This document shows positions 11,287 to 20,187 of a DNA stretch of 64,000 bases, piece by piece (the first letter of the stretch is position 1; each line of letters begins with the position of its first letter). Location of the stretch: positions 2,480,001 through 2,544,000 of the forward strand of contig JALGAS010000001.1 of the NCBI GenBank assembly GCA_023078685.1. Reading direction: 5' to 3'. Origin of the DNA: Neopestalotiopsis rosae (lineage: Eukaryota > Ascomycota > Sordariomycetes > Amphisphaeriales > Sporocadaceae). A program made the position numbers and the translations under genes. The notes beneath the pieces are model-generated. The model saw nothing but the letters and a program-made list of their open reading frames with translations. It made no database searches and was not told where the DNA came from.

Positions 11287-11993
11287 TGCTGCAAGAACTT
11301 GACGGGCACCGAGATGCTTCGGGGGATCCCTCTTGCTGGCGCTTTGTGTATGGCCTCATGCGATGCCCCGGACCTCCGTGCGATGTAGGGCCACACTGTT
11401 GGCGAGACAGCGCCACCAAAAAGCGGTATAAGCTGAGAACTCGCCACATGGTCCGTCTCGTTCAGTACGTGCGTGATGGAAATGTGTTGGAAACGCATGA
11501 CGACGTGCCGGAAGACCTGCGAGAACAACTCTACATGGAAGATCAACAGTTCCAGGAACGTCAAAATAGAGGATCGCAGGGTAAACACCCGCCGATCAAT
11601 ATTACTAATGTGCTGCCAAGTGCGTTGACAGACACCACAGCTGCGGTGGGTTCGTCCCCACAAACGCCGCCGTCTGCGGGAATGCATCCGGCAGGGGCCC
11701 GCATTAAGCTCAGCATTCCTGGACCCCTTGACGCGGCGGTACAGGACTATTGCGACTGGCTTGCCTCAAGGGTCACGCGAGTAGCACTGCGGAGAGAGTA
11801 TCAAAAAGTGTGCGACATCACGCTGGATGAAGGGCTCGACCTCGAACTGGTCCATGAAGCACAAAATCCTACATTTTTCGTGAAAAAAGGTGTGAAGTTA
11901 GGTGTTGCGCAGCGATTTGTTCGCGATATCGAGGAATGGGCCAATTTGAATGGCACAGGCGATGATATATCGGAGTCATCAGAGAGAGTATAG
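11286..11993 (+). CDS. cysteine-cluster protein with C-terminal helical (SAM-like) segment
   Basis: A 235-aa frame whose ATG overlaps the stop codon of the preceding nucleoside-hydrolase-like gene. Near residue 25 it has RCPGPPCDVGPHCWRD, a short Cys/His cluster, then a basic helix-rich segment (YKLRTRHMVRLVQYV) and HDDVPEDLREQLY. The C-terminus (about 165-230) is predicted helical with KKGVKLGVAQRFVRDIEEW, reminiscent of a SAM-like end helix. I remember similar modules downstream of variable N-terminal domains in ascomycete repetitive gene families but cannot name the family. Eukaryotes do not normally translate overlapping cistrons, so this is either the C-terminal half of a fused protein separated by a frameshift, or a separate gene with its own promoter inside the upstream frame. 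Confidence 0.5.
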   Translation: MLQELDGHRDASGDPSCWRFVYGLMRCPGPPCDVGPHCWRDSATKKRYKLRTRHMVRLVQYVRDGNVLETHDDVPEDLREQLYMEDQQFQERQNRGSQGKHPPINITNVLPSALTDTTAAVGSSPQTPPSAGMHPAGARIKLSIPGPLDAAVQDYCDWLASRVTRVALRREYQKVCDITLDEGLDLELVHEAQNPTFFVKKGVKLGVAQRFVRDIEEWANLNGTGDDISESSERV

Positions 11994-12054
11994 AGTGCGA
12001 CGGATGATGCAAGGATGGTGAAGGACAATTGGGCAGTTCCAGGTTATCTAGTCA

Positions 12055-12080
12055 AGAAAAAAAGTAAAAAAAAAAAAAAA
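12055..12080 (+). repeat. adenine-rich tract
   Basis: AAAAAAAGT followed by a run of about 14 A lies immediately 3' of the transposase relic. Confidence 0.6.
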
Positions 12081-12087
12081 CGTTTTA

Positions 12088-13029
12088 TTTCATGGTTCTT
12101 CAATTTCGATACCAGCATGTCTGAAATGACCATGCGCACTTTTCTCTTTTGCGCCTACAGTCTGGACGCACCACTTGAGAAATGCTGCAAAGTCTTGCTG
12201 TGGCAGATCTGCATGTTCTTGCCAATTGCGCTTGATTCAAGTCTGGCGAGTATGGCGGAAGATAGAGAAGCACGACTCCAGCTTCGTTGCACATTTGATT
12301 AATTCTTTCCGAGCGATGAAAGGAAGCATTATCCATGATCAGTACAGACTTGGGCTCAGGCCATCTACCACAGTGCGGCAGCAGCTCCTCAAGAAACTCC
12401 TCAAAGACTTCACCATCTGTCGATCCTTGAAATACACGAAAGTGCATGATACCATCCTGCGCGTAGGCCGGTAGAATTTGTGAACGACGCTCACGATATA
12501 ATCTAGCTACCTGTACCGGTGTGACACCAAGTGGTGACCAGCCTGTTCGTCTAAATCCGGCTCGTTTGTCACATCCCGACTCGTCGATGTACACGAGCTG
12601 GTACGACTTGAATGCAGATAGTTTGTGCAAATACAGGTCTCGCACATCAGCATTCTGTTCCTTGGCGATTCGTCGCATATTCTTGGTTGACCACCGTATG
12701 GAAGACAACGCTCTACTGATGCTGTGTGTCGTCACCAAGATCTCGAACTCATCCCAGAGGAATACCGCCATCTCGTCTTGGTACATGTAAGGCTTCTCGA
12801 CAAGTCGGTCGCATAATGCCTGTAGCATAGACGGCGTGATACTTCGGGGACGTCCAGAGGTGATTGGTGGTGCTCTTGCAGACCCAAAGCAATTCATGTT
12901 CAGTCGACTTCTCCGGATGGCCCGGGTACTGCAACCCGCATTCTTCGCTCTTTGTTTGTCATTCAGCGACTTGTCGTGCATCATTGCCTCGATCATCTCG
13001 AGCTGAGATTCAGCCAGCCTCGGCGCCAT
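12088..13029 (-). mobile_element. Tc1/mariner-superfamily transposase, inactivated by internal deletion
   Basis: A cut-and-paste DNA transposase. The ATG at 13029 begins MAPRLAESQLEMIEAMM, followed by helix-turn-helix-like segments (QRAKNAGCSTRAIRRSR). The catalytic core shows the first Asp in VYIDESGCDKR, the second in LIMDNASFHRS, and YLPPYSPDLN before the expected third acidic residue. Directly after DLN the frame changes to unrelated residues. The normal C-terminus (IKRNWQEHADLPQQDF..., stop near 12090) continues in another frame. The segment between, which in the family carries the third D/E, is missing. An out-of-frame deletion of roughly 30-40 nt is inferred. I found no clear terminal inverted repeats or TA duplications flanking it. 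Confidence 0.85.
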
Positions 13030-15071
13030 GCTTTCGGGTTGCGACAGATCGTCTCTGCTGCATTCCTAAGTGCACAGTCAAGTGCCACCTCGCAGCAAGA
13101 ACGAGACAACATGGTTCCCTACAGCGAAACATGGCATCCGATTCTGGATCTGAGCAGTAAGGGCCGAAATGGTGTCCAGAGACAAACATGGCTCCACTAG
13201 CAGTACAGAATTGTACTGTAGCACGACCTGAATTTGAGCGCAAAGATCGATCCATTCCTGGCTCTAGTCCTCCAGTCCTCCAGTTCGGGTACAATTCTGT
13301 ATTCCGAACCTGGCCATGCTTGCAAACTCTCTTGCTCCCAACCAGCGATGGCGTCTAGAGCCAGAAAGGGCTCGTCTACTGTATGTCCCACGACCATCCC
13401 TTACAGGAAGCCATCCAAGAGACCAGTCAGCCGACCATTCCATACACCCACTAGCTAAGGAGCAGAAGCAAACGAAAACCACATCATCCCTGCTCAGTCG
13501 CTTGCATGGACTGGAGAAACTGGTCGCAGTCATGTGTCGACCAAGCAAGAAGCTAAGGAAGAGTTGCGTCAGCTCTCCCTACTGACCAGGACCTAGCATG
13601 TTGCTGACTATTCGGATGCAAACATGTTATTTTGTGCTGCATGCCAGGCTCGGTCATCACTTACATAGCTCTGGCATTCCTACCATTCCACTTTGTGCAA
13701 GTTTGCCAATTGCTGTGGGTCACCATTGTCATCAGAAGGGACACATGCTCTTGCCCACAACAAAGGTCGGATTACTGATGACAATTTTTTTTTGTTGGAA
13801 CTGGCATGGTTCCCATGCTCCCCATATATGCTTGATGACTCGAAAACAGGGTGCATGGACATTCGGTGACAAGGGCCAGCGAGGCCCCATAAAGAGTCTC
13901 TCACATTCTCATGTCAGCAAATTCCTTGCCTTGGACGATTAGCTGTGCGATGCACTGCCAAAAATGCTCACGTAGCACGAATACCGCAATACCTTGGGGC
14001 TGCAAAAATATATTATCACTTCTTTTTGGCGAACCGGCGATCCATCAACTTCAAGGGCTAAATTTAAAGGGGTCTAGAGACTAGAGGCTAGAGAGTAAAA
14101 ATTGGTGTGGCCGCTCCGTGCAACTCTGGAGGTGACGATTCATCTCGAATCATCGTGGCCAGCTGGGTAAACGGTGCCTGGATCAACAAATGGGAGCTTA
14201 CGCGCTAATGCGAAGCTAAAAGCTGGGTTTGTTTGTAAGACGGGTAGGTGGGAGCTTCTTGTCTACATGATTCAATGCAGTTGGCGACCCTTGACTTGAA
14301 TGACTCGCCCTTGCAATCAGCGCTCGGCATGTTACTTTAAAAAGGAATTGCCTTTCTAACCACACAAGCTATACTGTACTGTAGCTTTCCTTAGAATTTT
14401 GCCGATCCTCAGTCTTATTGTGCTACATAGTATAAGGAGACAATCACATGAAATGTGATGTGATCGTATTTTCTGTAGTTTGTTTTCCTATCATTTGGGG
14501 AATCGTCCTGGGATAGGGATAAATCGCTTGAGTCTATTAGCTTGAGAATCATAGCTAAGCGTATAATTGGAGGGAGGCCGTGCGGGGTACAAAGGTCCAT
14601 GTCAGCCGCACGAGGCTGGCGGCAATGACAACTTCAAGGTGGACTACAATTTCAATTATTCTTCAATACATGTTCATGTCAGAAATTATAGGTACACTTG
14701 GCTTTGTAAAGAATCATGGTGAGCGCATTCATCCTGTTGACCAGGGTCAGAACTAACGATAGTAGCCGCTGCGACAGTTCAATCCGTTTCCGGAGGACAC
14801 TTGCTCATCATATGTCCAAATATGATTGCTGAGATCGAAAAGTTGTGGCCCAGCACTATCATACAGGTACAGTACCTAATATGGTTCAGTACCTGACACT
14901 CAATCATACACTTTAGGGCCTTTCATTTGGATACGTACGTAGTACATAGAAACAATATTGATCCATTTCTTGACCCTCGGCTACCACGTATCACGGAATA
15001 AATACACCAGAAACGCAACTTACGAGTAAATCCCTAGAACCGGCTCTTTAGCCACTCCTCAATGCGCTCGT
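13030..15071. other. 2-kb gene-poor stretch
   Basis: No convincing gene. Short hairpins occur, for example CAGAATTGTAC near 13206 and its complement GTACAATTCTG near 13288. The part from 13.9 to 15.0 kb is AT-rich with GTACAGTACC-type palindromes near 14870. Confidence 0.35.
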
Positions 15072-15146
15072 TTGAGCGTTCCATACCTCCCAGCGATTCT
15101 ACAGCGCAAGCCTAAATCGTGCCTGTCAGCGCCGTATAGCATCGAT

Positions 15147-15710
15147 ATGGCAAAACGGACTATGGTAGCCGTCATGCTGCTGGTGCATAAGGCTCTCTGC
15201 GAACGTGGTATTGATCAAGTCCCTACAAATACTACAGGTCAGCTTAGCGATCCAGTCAGCGGCGATGCAAACTCGACGCGGAGGCCTCTTCAGCCAGTTG
15301 AACTCTTCCACGAAGGTGCAACAGCTCTTCGGAGATCCAGCATCGCAGCCTTACCGCCTGACTCGTCCTCTGCCGACTTGATGAACAACTACCTGACGAT
15401 TGCATCGCGGTATTCTTCTATCCTTGGAAGCACTCACCCCGGGAACTGGACTTCATCTCCGCCCAATGCTAACATTTGGACTTTACGATACGATATCGGC
15501 TCTGCCAATGATGAAGGTAGCACTAGCACTGAGATACAAGTTTCGAGCATGGCAAGATCATCTCACGCAGCGCCCTCAGCGACTACAATAAATCACAATT
15601 GGTCATTCCTGGCAACTGTGAAAACTGATTCCACATTCACTGTGTCCGATAGGCCGTCCAAAGCATCTAGCAGCACTCTTGGCATAACCACGCTACTGGA
15701 GCAACTGTAG
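15147..15710 (+). CDS. hypothetical protein, possible 5' exon
   Basis: An open frame with an internal ATG at 15147 (MAKRTMVAVMLLVHKALC). It is Ser/Thr/Asn-rich, with NYLTIASRYSSILGS in the middle. A TAG ends it at 15710, and a candidate acceptor (ATACTAG) precedes the next long frame at about 15734. The two could therefore be exons of one gene, but I could not find a well-placed donor. Not recognised; may be non-functional. Confidence 0.3.
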   Translation: MAKRTMVAVMLLVHKALCERGIDQVPTNTTGQLSDPVSGDANSTRRPLQPVELFHEGATALRRSSIAALPPDSSSADLMNNYLTIASRYSSILGSTHPGNWTSSPPNANIWTLRYDIGSANDEGSTSTEIQVSSMARSSHAAPSATTINHNWSFLATVKTDSTFTVSDRPSKASSSTLGITTLLEQL

Positions 15711-15733
15711 GATTTTCTGACTATCGATACTAG

Positions 15734-16492
15734 GCAATTTTGAAGCAGGCACAATCCGGCAACGAAAAGGACAAGGCGCCGGGCAGTCCAGGTGCAGCCA
15801 ATGGAAAGGCACCAAAGACAGAGCCTCCCAAAGATTTGGCACCATCTTCGACAAGACCGCCTCCCGCCCACCTAATCTTGAAGAAGCCAAGAGGGCCGTC
15901 TTCGTCGGGTCCGCGGCCCACGGCTCGGTTCGTATCGCCCGCTGGTTCAGATGTTGAAGATGAAGACGAAGAGACCGAAGTTGATTCGTTAACAAGCGCC
16001 ATGGCAAATGGATCGTCACAAGACAGACCTACAACCTCTTCCACAGCAAAGGAAAAGCCTAGGAAGCAGATTGGCGGCATCTACACAAAAAAGATTGTGG
16101 CATTTTCGAACAAACGACGTCCTGCCAGGCGAAGGCGACAGAGCTCGCAATCCTCCGCAGTTGGTTCAGAAGCAGGCTCTCGTGAGGAACGCTCCTCCCC
16201 AAGCACGAGAATTTCAGGGTCATTACCATCCGTTCCGCCGATAGCTGAGGGAGTGGATCACGGAGATGATAGCCCGCGGCTTAGCGAAAAGTCAACTAGA
16301 AAACGAGTTGCAGTACTAGAAGTATCTCTGACAACACGACCTGGGCCATTACGTCCGAAAGATATGGACAAGAAGGATGCGAAGCCGAGAGAGGCCAAGG
16401 AGACGGAAGCATCGGGTGAGGCCTTCAGGAGCTTACAACAAAGCACATCTCGACCAACCAGCAGCCACACCGAAAAAGCAAGTGCGGCCTAA
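15734..16492 (+). CDS. hypothetical disordered basic protein segment
   Basis: About 250 codons of low-complexity, charged, Pro/Ser/Lys-rich sequence. It has an acidic patch (DVEDEDEETEVD, about residue 72) and basic clusters (NKRRPARRRRQSSQSS, about residue 125) that look like nuclear localisation signals. This composition suits an intrinsically disordered nuclear protein. The reading opens after a possible splice acceptor rather than at a good ATG. Family unknown; possibly the N-terminal part of the BRCT-like gene downstream, which is inference. Confidence 0.38.
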   Translation, partial: AILKQAQSGNEKDKAPGSPGAANGKAPKTEPPKDLAPSSTRPPPAHLILKKPRGPSSSGPRPTARFVSPAGSDVEDEDEETEVDSLTSAMANGSSQDRPTTSSTAKEKPRKQIGGIYTKKIVAFSNKRRPARRRRQSSQSSAVGSEAGSREERSSPSTRISGSLPSVPPIAEGVDHGDDSPRLSEKSTRKRVAVLEVSLTTRPGPLRPKDMDKKDAKPREAKETEASGEAFRSLQQSTSRPTSSHTEKASAA

Positions 16493-16507
16493 AGCTACCG
16501 CCTTGAC

Positions 16508-16835
16508 AATGGCTCATCGGAGAATAATATGGCGCCTTTCACTATGAACGTGAAGTTCGCCGTGGCCAATAGAAGCGAACCATTTGCAATCCGACTGTGC
16601 GAAGACGATGACCAGGGATGTCATATCAGTGGTTCTCCATTCACACTTGAAAAATTGTTCACACAACAAAATCTTGGGGCACGCTTTGGAAGTCCAAACC
16701 ACAAGAAGAGGAGCAATATACATGAGCAAGAAAGCCGTGGAAAAAAGCGTCGGCGTGCAGAAGCTTGGGCAGTTCCCGAATCTGGTTGTTTGATATCCTG
16801 CCCGATGTATACTATTTGGTTTGCTTGATATTTGC
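16508..16835 (+). repeat. family-B segment with conserved 99-codon frame (copy 1)
   Basis: This segment is duplicated in inverted orientation at about 50340-50660. The homology starts at a shared GGCTCATCGGAGAATAAT just before the ATG at 16529. The frame begins MAPFTMNVKFAV and ends near 16828, with CHISGSPFTLEKLFTQQ and a basic KKRRRAE stretch. Both copies keep the frame open with mainly scattered amino-acid changes. The protein is not recognised. Confidence 0.6.
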
Positions 16836-16854
16836 CTTGATCTTGTAGTACCGT

Positions 16855-17065
16855 TCCAAGGAAGTAATTGAGCAAACTACAATCAAAGATCATTTAGGAT
16901 GTTCAAAATCCAGACCAAGGGCGGTCCAAAAGCCTTTTCTGTCCTCAGAAGCCCTAAAAAGCTGAAAGGATCTGACGAGTTGTCCATTTGCGCTCGTACT
17001 ATCGTACGAAAACTTGATATCGAATAGTGGAAGAGTCAGGATTTTATTTTTATGCAACCGTGACT
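16855..17065. repeat. dispersed repeat, inverted copy at 54140-54360
   Basis: The reverse complement of this stretch aligns by eye with 54140-54360 over about 200 nt, including a shared TTTTGGACCGC and TTGAACATCCTA. Its right part (GTCCATTTGCGCTCGTACTATCGTACG) is present again in direct orientation at about 40855-40955. A short related piece is visible near 35985-36050. Confidence 0.65.
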
Positions 17066-17578
17066 ATAAATATACACTCCACTGGTTCCAAATTGCATCC
17101 ATATCGTAGTGGCAGCAGCATGTCTGTAATTGTCCAACCGATTCCATGCTCCTTCACAGCGCTTTCAGCGTGCATGGTGGGTTTCATGTCGGTGTCATGT
17201 GGTATGTGTAGAGTTTCTTCAGCCAATGCTGGAAGTATCATGAAGGTACGTGATCCGTCCACCATCGTCGCTTGTGCTGAATTCGTGTTGCAATGTTCGT
17301 GTCCCGGCAGTTTGGTACACTCAACCACGAAAGTCAGGGGAGCTCCATGACAAGAATGCAATTCCGAAAGATAATCCTGGTTATCCTTAAGACAACGGAG
17401 CATACCGACGCAGAACATTATCCTAGCATAGCAAAGTACACCAGCACCCAAGACGCAGAAGAGTATCTCAGCGTCTACATATGGCCACCATATAACAAGT
17501 ATAAGGAAAGTATGTCGCTACTAGACAGTTGGAGATCTGCAGAATTCGCCTCCTCTCCACGTTACTCTAGATGATTGG

Positions 17579-17983
17579 GTGTCTGAGCCGATTTCAAATT
17601 ACTCACCCATAGGCCAAAATGATCGAGCAAATGCTGGTGATTGCTCATTCTCTACTAGCGAGGACAGTTTCGACAATGACTCAGAAAATCGTCATTACCA
17701 AGCGCAACGTCGACGAAGGAGAGCAGAGGCTACATTGGCAACCTTCCCTCTGGGAGATTGCCGCACATCGAGAAATATCTTGGCTGAAACGAAAGATATC
17801 AGATCATCCACACGAAGAGAAGTCAGCCTGACCAAATCCTCAGCCGACGTCAATGATCCGAATATTCTTGACGATACCAAAGCCGATGTCCAAGATGACG
17901 GCTCGCGGCCTGTAGTTCCTGTACCACGGAAAAGAGGAAGCTATGTGTGCAGGCTGCAAGCCCTGAGATCTTCGATGCAATGA
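17579..17983 (+). CDS. hypothetical charged protein segment
   Basis: A 134-codon frame, Ser/Asp-rich then Arg-rich (QAQRRRRRAEATLATF). It ends shortly before the BRCT-like frame. No family recognised. It may be an exon of a larger decayed gene together with 15734-16492 and the BRCT-like segment, because composition and strand agree. Confidence 0.28.
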   Translation: MSEPISNYSPIGQNDRANAGDCSFSTSEDSFDNDSENRHYQAQRRRRRAEATLATFPLGDCRTSRNILAETKDIRSSTRREVSLTKSSADVNDPNILDDTKADVQDDGSRPVVPVPRKRGSYVCRLQALRSSMQ

Positions 17984-18068
17984 CCTTTGCAATATCTTTG
18001 CAACCTTTTGGCGCTTCCGATCCATTCGAAATGATATCGTCTGCCAAGGTGGTCAAGTTTTGCGCGAC

Positions 18069-18515
18069 GGCTTCTAAGAGCTCTTTCGATGTGGACTTAA
18101 CATCGAGTCTACTGGGCCTCTGGATGTGAAGCCTGACATGCGAGCTGCATTTACAGCACTGATCACAGAAACTCCCTCCAGAAAAGTCAAGTATATGCAA
18201 GCTCTTGCGCTGAACATCCCCTGCTTATCGCCAAAATGGATCACGTTAAGATCGCAGAGACTATCCAATGTACGAGCTGCAGTCCGCAAGCATGGTTCTG
18301 AAGCGACCGCAAATGCGCCGACGAAGAGATCGACCGACATGTCGAATACCATGTCGACCGGCATGCAACTTCCTCCGCAGACTATGACAGCACCGCCTCG
18401 TGGGAATGCAGTCAGTCAAGATCAGCTCGAAGCCGATTTGTCGCCGGCAGACGTCTCCCTTTTGTATGCCAGCTTGTTCCCCGATAAGGACTCGACGTCT
18501 GCTAGTCTAGCTTGA
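18069..18515 (+). CDS. BRCT-like fragment fused to cassette ORF1 (copy A)
   Basis: The frame opens just after a TAA near 18066 and contains SRKVKYMQALALNIPCLSPKWI, which resembles the third-strand and alpha-helix part of BRCT domains (phosphopeptide-binding modules of DNA-damage proteins). From about 18250 it becomes the segment duplicated at 38133-38405: SQRLSNVRAAVRKHG, a Pro/Thr-rich middle, then SPADVSLLYASLFPDKD before the stop. The join between BRCT-like sequence and duplicated sequence coincides with the edge of the repeat, so it may be a chimera made by the duplication. BRCT assignment is tentative. Confidence 0.35.
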
Positions 18516-19260
18516 GCCAATCTCTGGTCATGGAAACCAAAGAACATACCAAAACAGAAGTGGCAAAGATTTCATTAGAATTAAACGGGATATCATCATT
18601 GATATCTCAAATGATGAACGAGTGAGTGTTTATGCTCCTGCGTGGGAATGCTGATTGCTAATGGTGTCGAAAGGATCCAAAGCACGTAAGTAGTAGCACG
18701 AACTGATCAGTCATTGGGTCCATAAATGAAGCCACTAATGGTGGCCCACGGACGTAGGAGACAAGAGATCGATCAAGGGTATATTAGCACTGCTCGACGT
18801 CTTTTCGCTTCCATTTAGTGACAGAATTTGAAGATTCCAACACCACAAAAACATCACAGAGTCCTTGATGGATATTCTCAAGGAAGCACTCGAGATGGAT
18901 GAGATCCAGTACGACCAGGATGGGGCGGAGCAAGAACAAGAAGATTTCATGGACCCAGCGCTTTTCGAACAGGACACATTTCATCATTAGCTGATAAAGG
19001 AGGCAGTGGCCGGATGACCAGTCAAGGCGGTAGCTATTGCTTGGGGAAGAACTTCTCAGTGCGTAGCAATAACAAAGATTGCGCACATCCATACCACGCC
19101 CTGATTCACAATGCACATATGGACAGCCAAACAACTCAAGTAATACAACTAGTGACTCAATAACAGGAGACGCTTGTGTCAGCGTCTCAGTCCAATGTTC
19201 AGGAGGTCCCCCAATTTACTTCGCGTGATTGCAAAAACACATACTCATGCATGGAGCAAT
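18250..19260 (+). repeat. 1-kb inverted repeat, arm A
   Basis: This arm matches 37390-38405 in opposite orientation along its whole length, with scattered substitutions. It carries cassette ORF1 and the spliced cassette ORF2. Its right end is marked by GACGCTTGTGTCAGCGTC and CATACTCATGCATGGAG. The arm-to-arm spacing is about 18 kb, and the interval contains the Argonaute and alcohol dehydrogenase genes. Confidence 0.88.
18530..18990 (+). CDS. cassette ORF2, small acidic coiled-coil protein (copy A)
   Basis: A four-exon gene model giving 93 aa. The exons are 18530-18621, 18674-18685, 18758-18778 and 18834-18990; all introns are GT-AG (52, 72 and 55 nt) and all phases agree. The product starts METKEHTKTEVAKISLEL, continues QMMNEIQSTRQEIDQG and FQHHKNITESLMDIL (heptad-like, probably coiled coil), and ends in an acidic tail with DPALFEQDTFHH. 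The same exon pattern is kept in copy B. Several differences between the copies are synonymous or conservative, which supports real coding. Function unknown. The ATG lies 14 nt after the stop of ORF1, and the frame is open upstream to a TAG inside the ORF1 end. Confidence 0.6.
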
Positions 19261-19380
19261 CTAGTTGGTATGTACTGACAAATGTTGTCACTGATAGGTT
19301 TCGTGTTGTACACAAATAACATACGAGGATTCGCTTTATACTGACGAACCTGTGACCATCCATGCGCCCGGCCCCTATCT

Positions 19381-20187
19381 GAGATTTGTAGGCGTCAAGA
19401 ACATGGCCGCGGCCTCAACTTCGATTTTGACAATGTAACCAATTTCCGTGGCTCCTCCAGTAAACGCAACACTGATCCCAGTCATATGGCATTAGGACAG
19501 CCGAGCCCAGATCATCTTCGCTGCCGCCAGAAAGATACTCTTCGACAGTCTGCCGAAGAAGTTGCATCAGACTCTCTACCTTGGGGCTCTTGAAGACTAT
19601 TGACAAGAACTCTACCATCCATATATCGGATATGATGATTGCCGGTAACGATGAGAGGAGAGTGTCGCTCTGTTCCATATCCGCGCCAGGCTCGCTCTTT
19701 ATGATTCCCTGGCTTGCCACAAAGCTTACAGAATCGATCCATTCCTTCAGGTGCGTACGCAGAGCATCCTGGTAAGCACATAGGACGACCCAGTCCGGGC
19801 ATCACCCGGCCCACACCTGCTGTTGCATATCGATATCGACTTGGAAAGACCGCGCAGCCACCGCTTACGGACAGCGCCTATGACGGCGTCGAAAGTTATG
19901 TTTGTTAGACAGACCGGTCTTTCATGACCCGGAATAATGATTCTGGAAGTATCGAGGCCCCAGCCCAGAAATTCTTCGAATTGGTCCACAACCTTCCTGA
20001 CCCTCAATGCGAGGTCAAAAAGCGTCCTGGAAGCAGATCCATCGGCAAGAAGATCATAAAAGCAAAATTCCTCTAGCTTGGCCCTGACGCAACCACAATT
20101 ATTTCCTCCAACATCCGTAGCAAGATGATGCAGTAATTCCTCGGTAATGACCTTGCTTGCGGCGAGTCGAGAAGGCTGACTCGGCAT
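19381..20187 (-). pseudogene. hypothetical gene with frame breaks
   Basis: From the ATG at 20187 (MPSQPSRLAASKVITEELL) the frame reads well for about 125 codons (FEEFLGWGLDTSRIIIPGHE, FDAVIGAVRKRW). It then continues in another frame as CPDWVVLCAYQDALRTHLKEW and SLPAIIISDIWMVEFLSIVF, and possibly in a third as GGATEIGYIVKIEVE. No intron fits the first switch with correct phase, so a one-base shift near 19800 is the simplest explanation. Family unknown; the conserved-looking residues suggest a once functional protein. Confidence 0.35.

Noticed and set aside
12055..12080. A-rich run as a retrotransposon poly(A) tail
   Set aside because: The adjacent element is a DNA transposon, and no LINE or SINE end is visible here.
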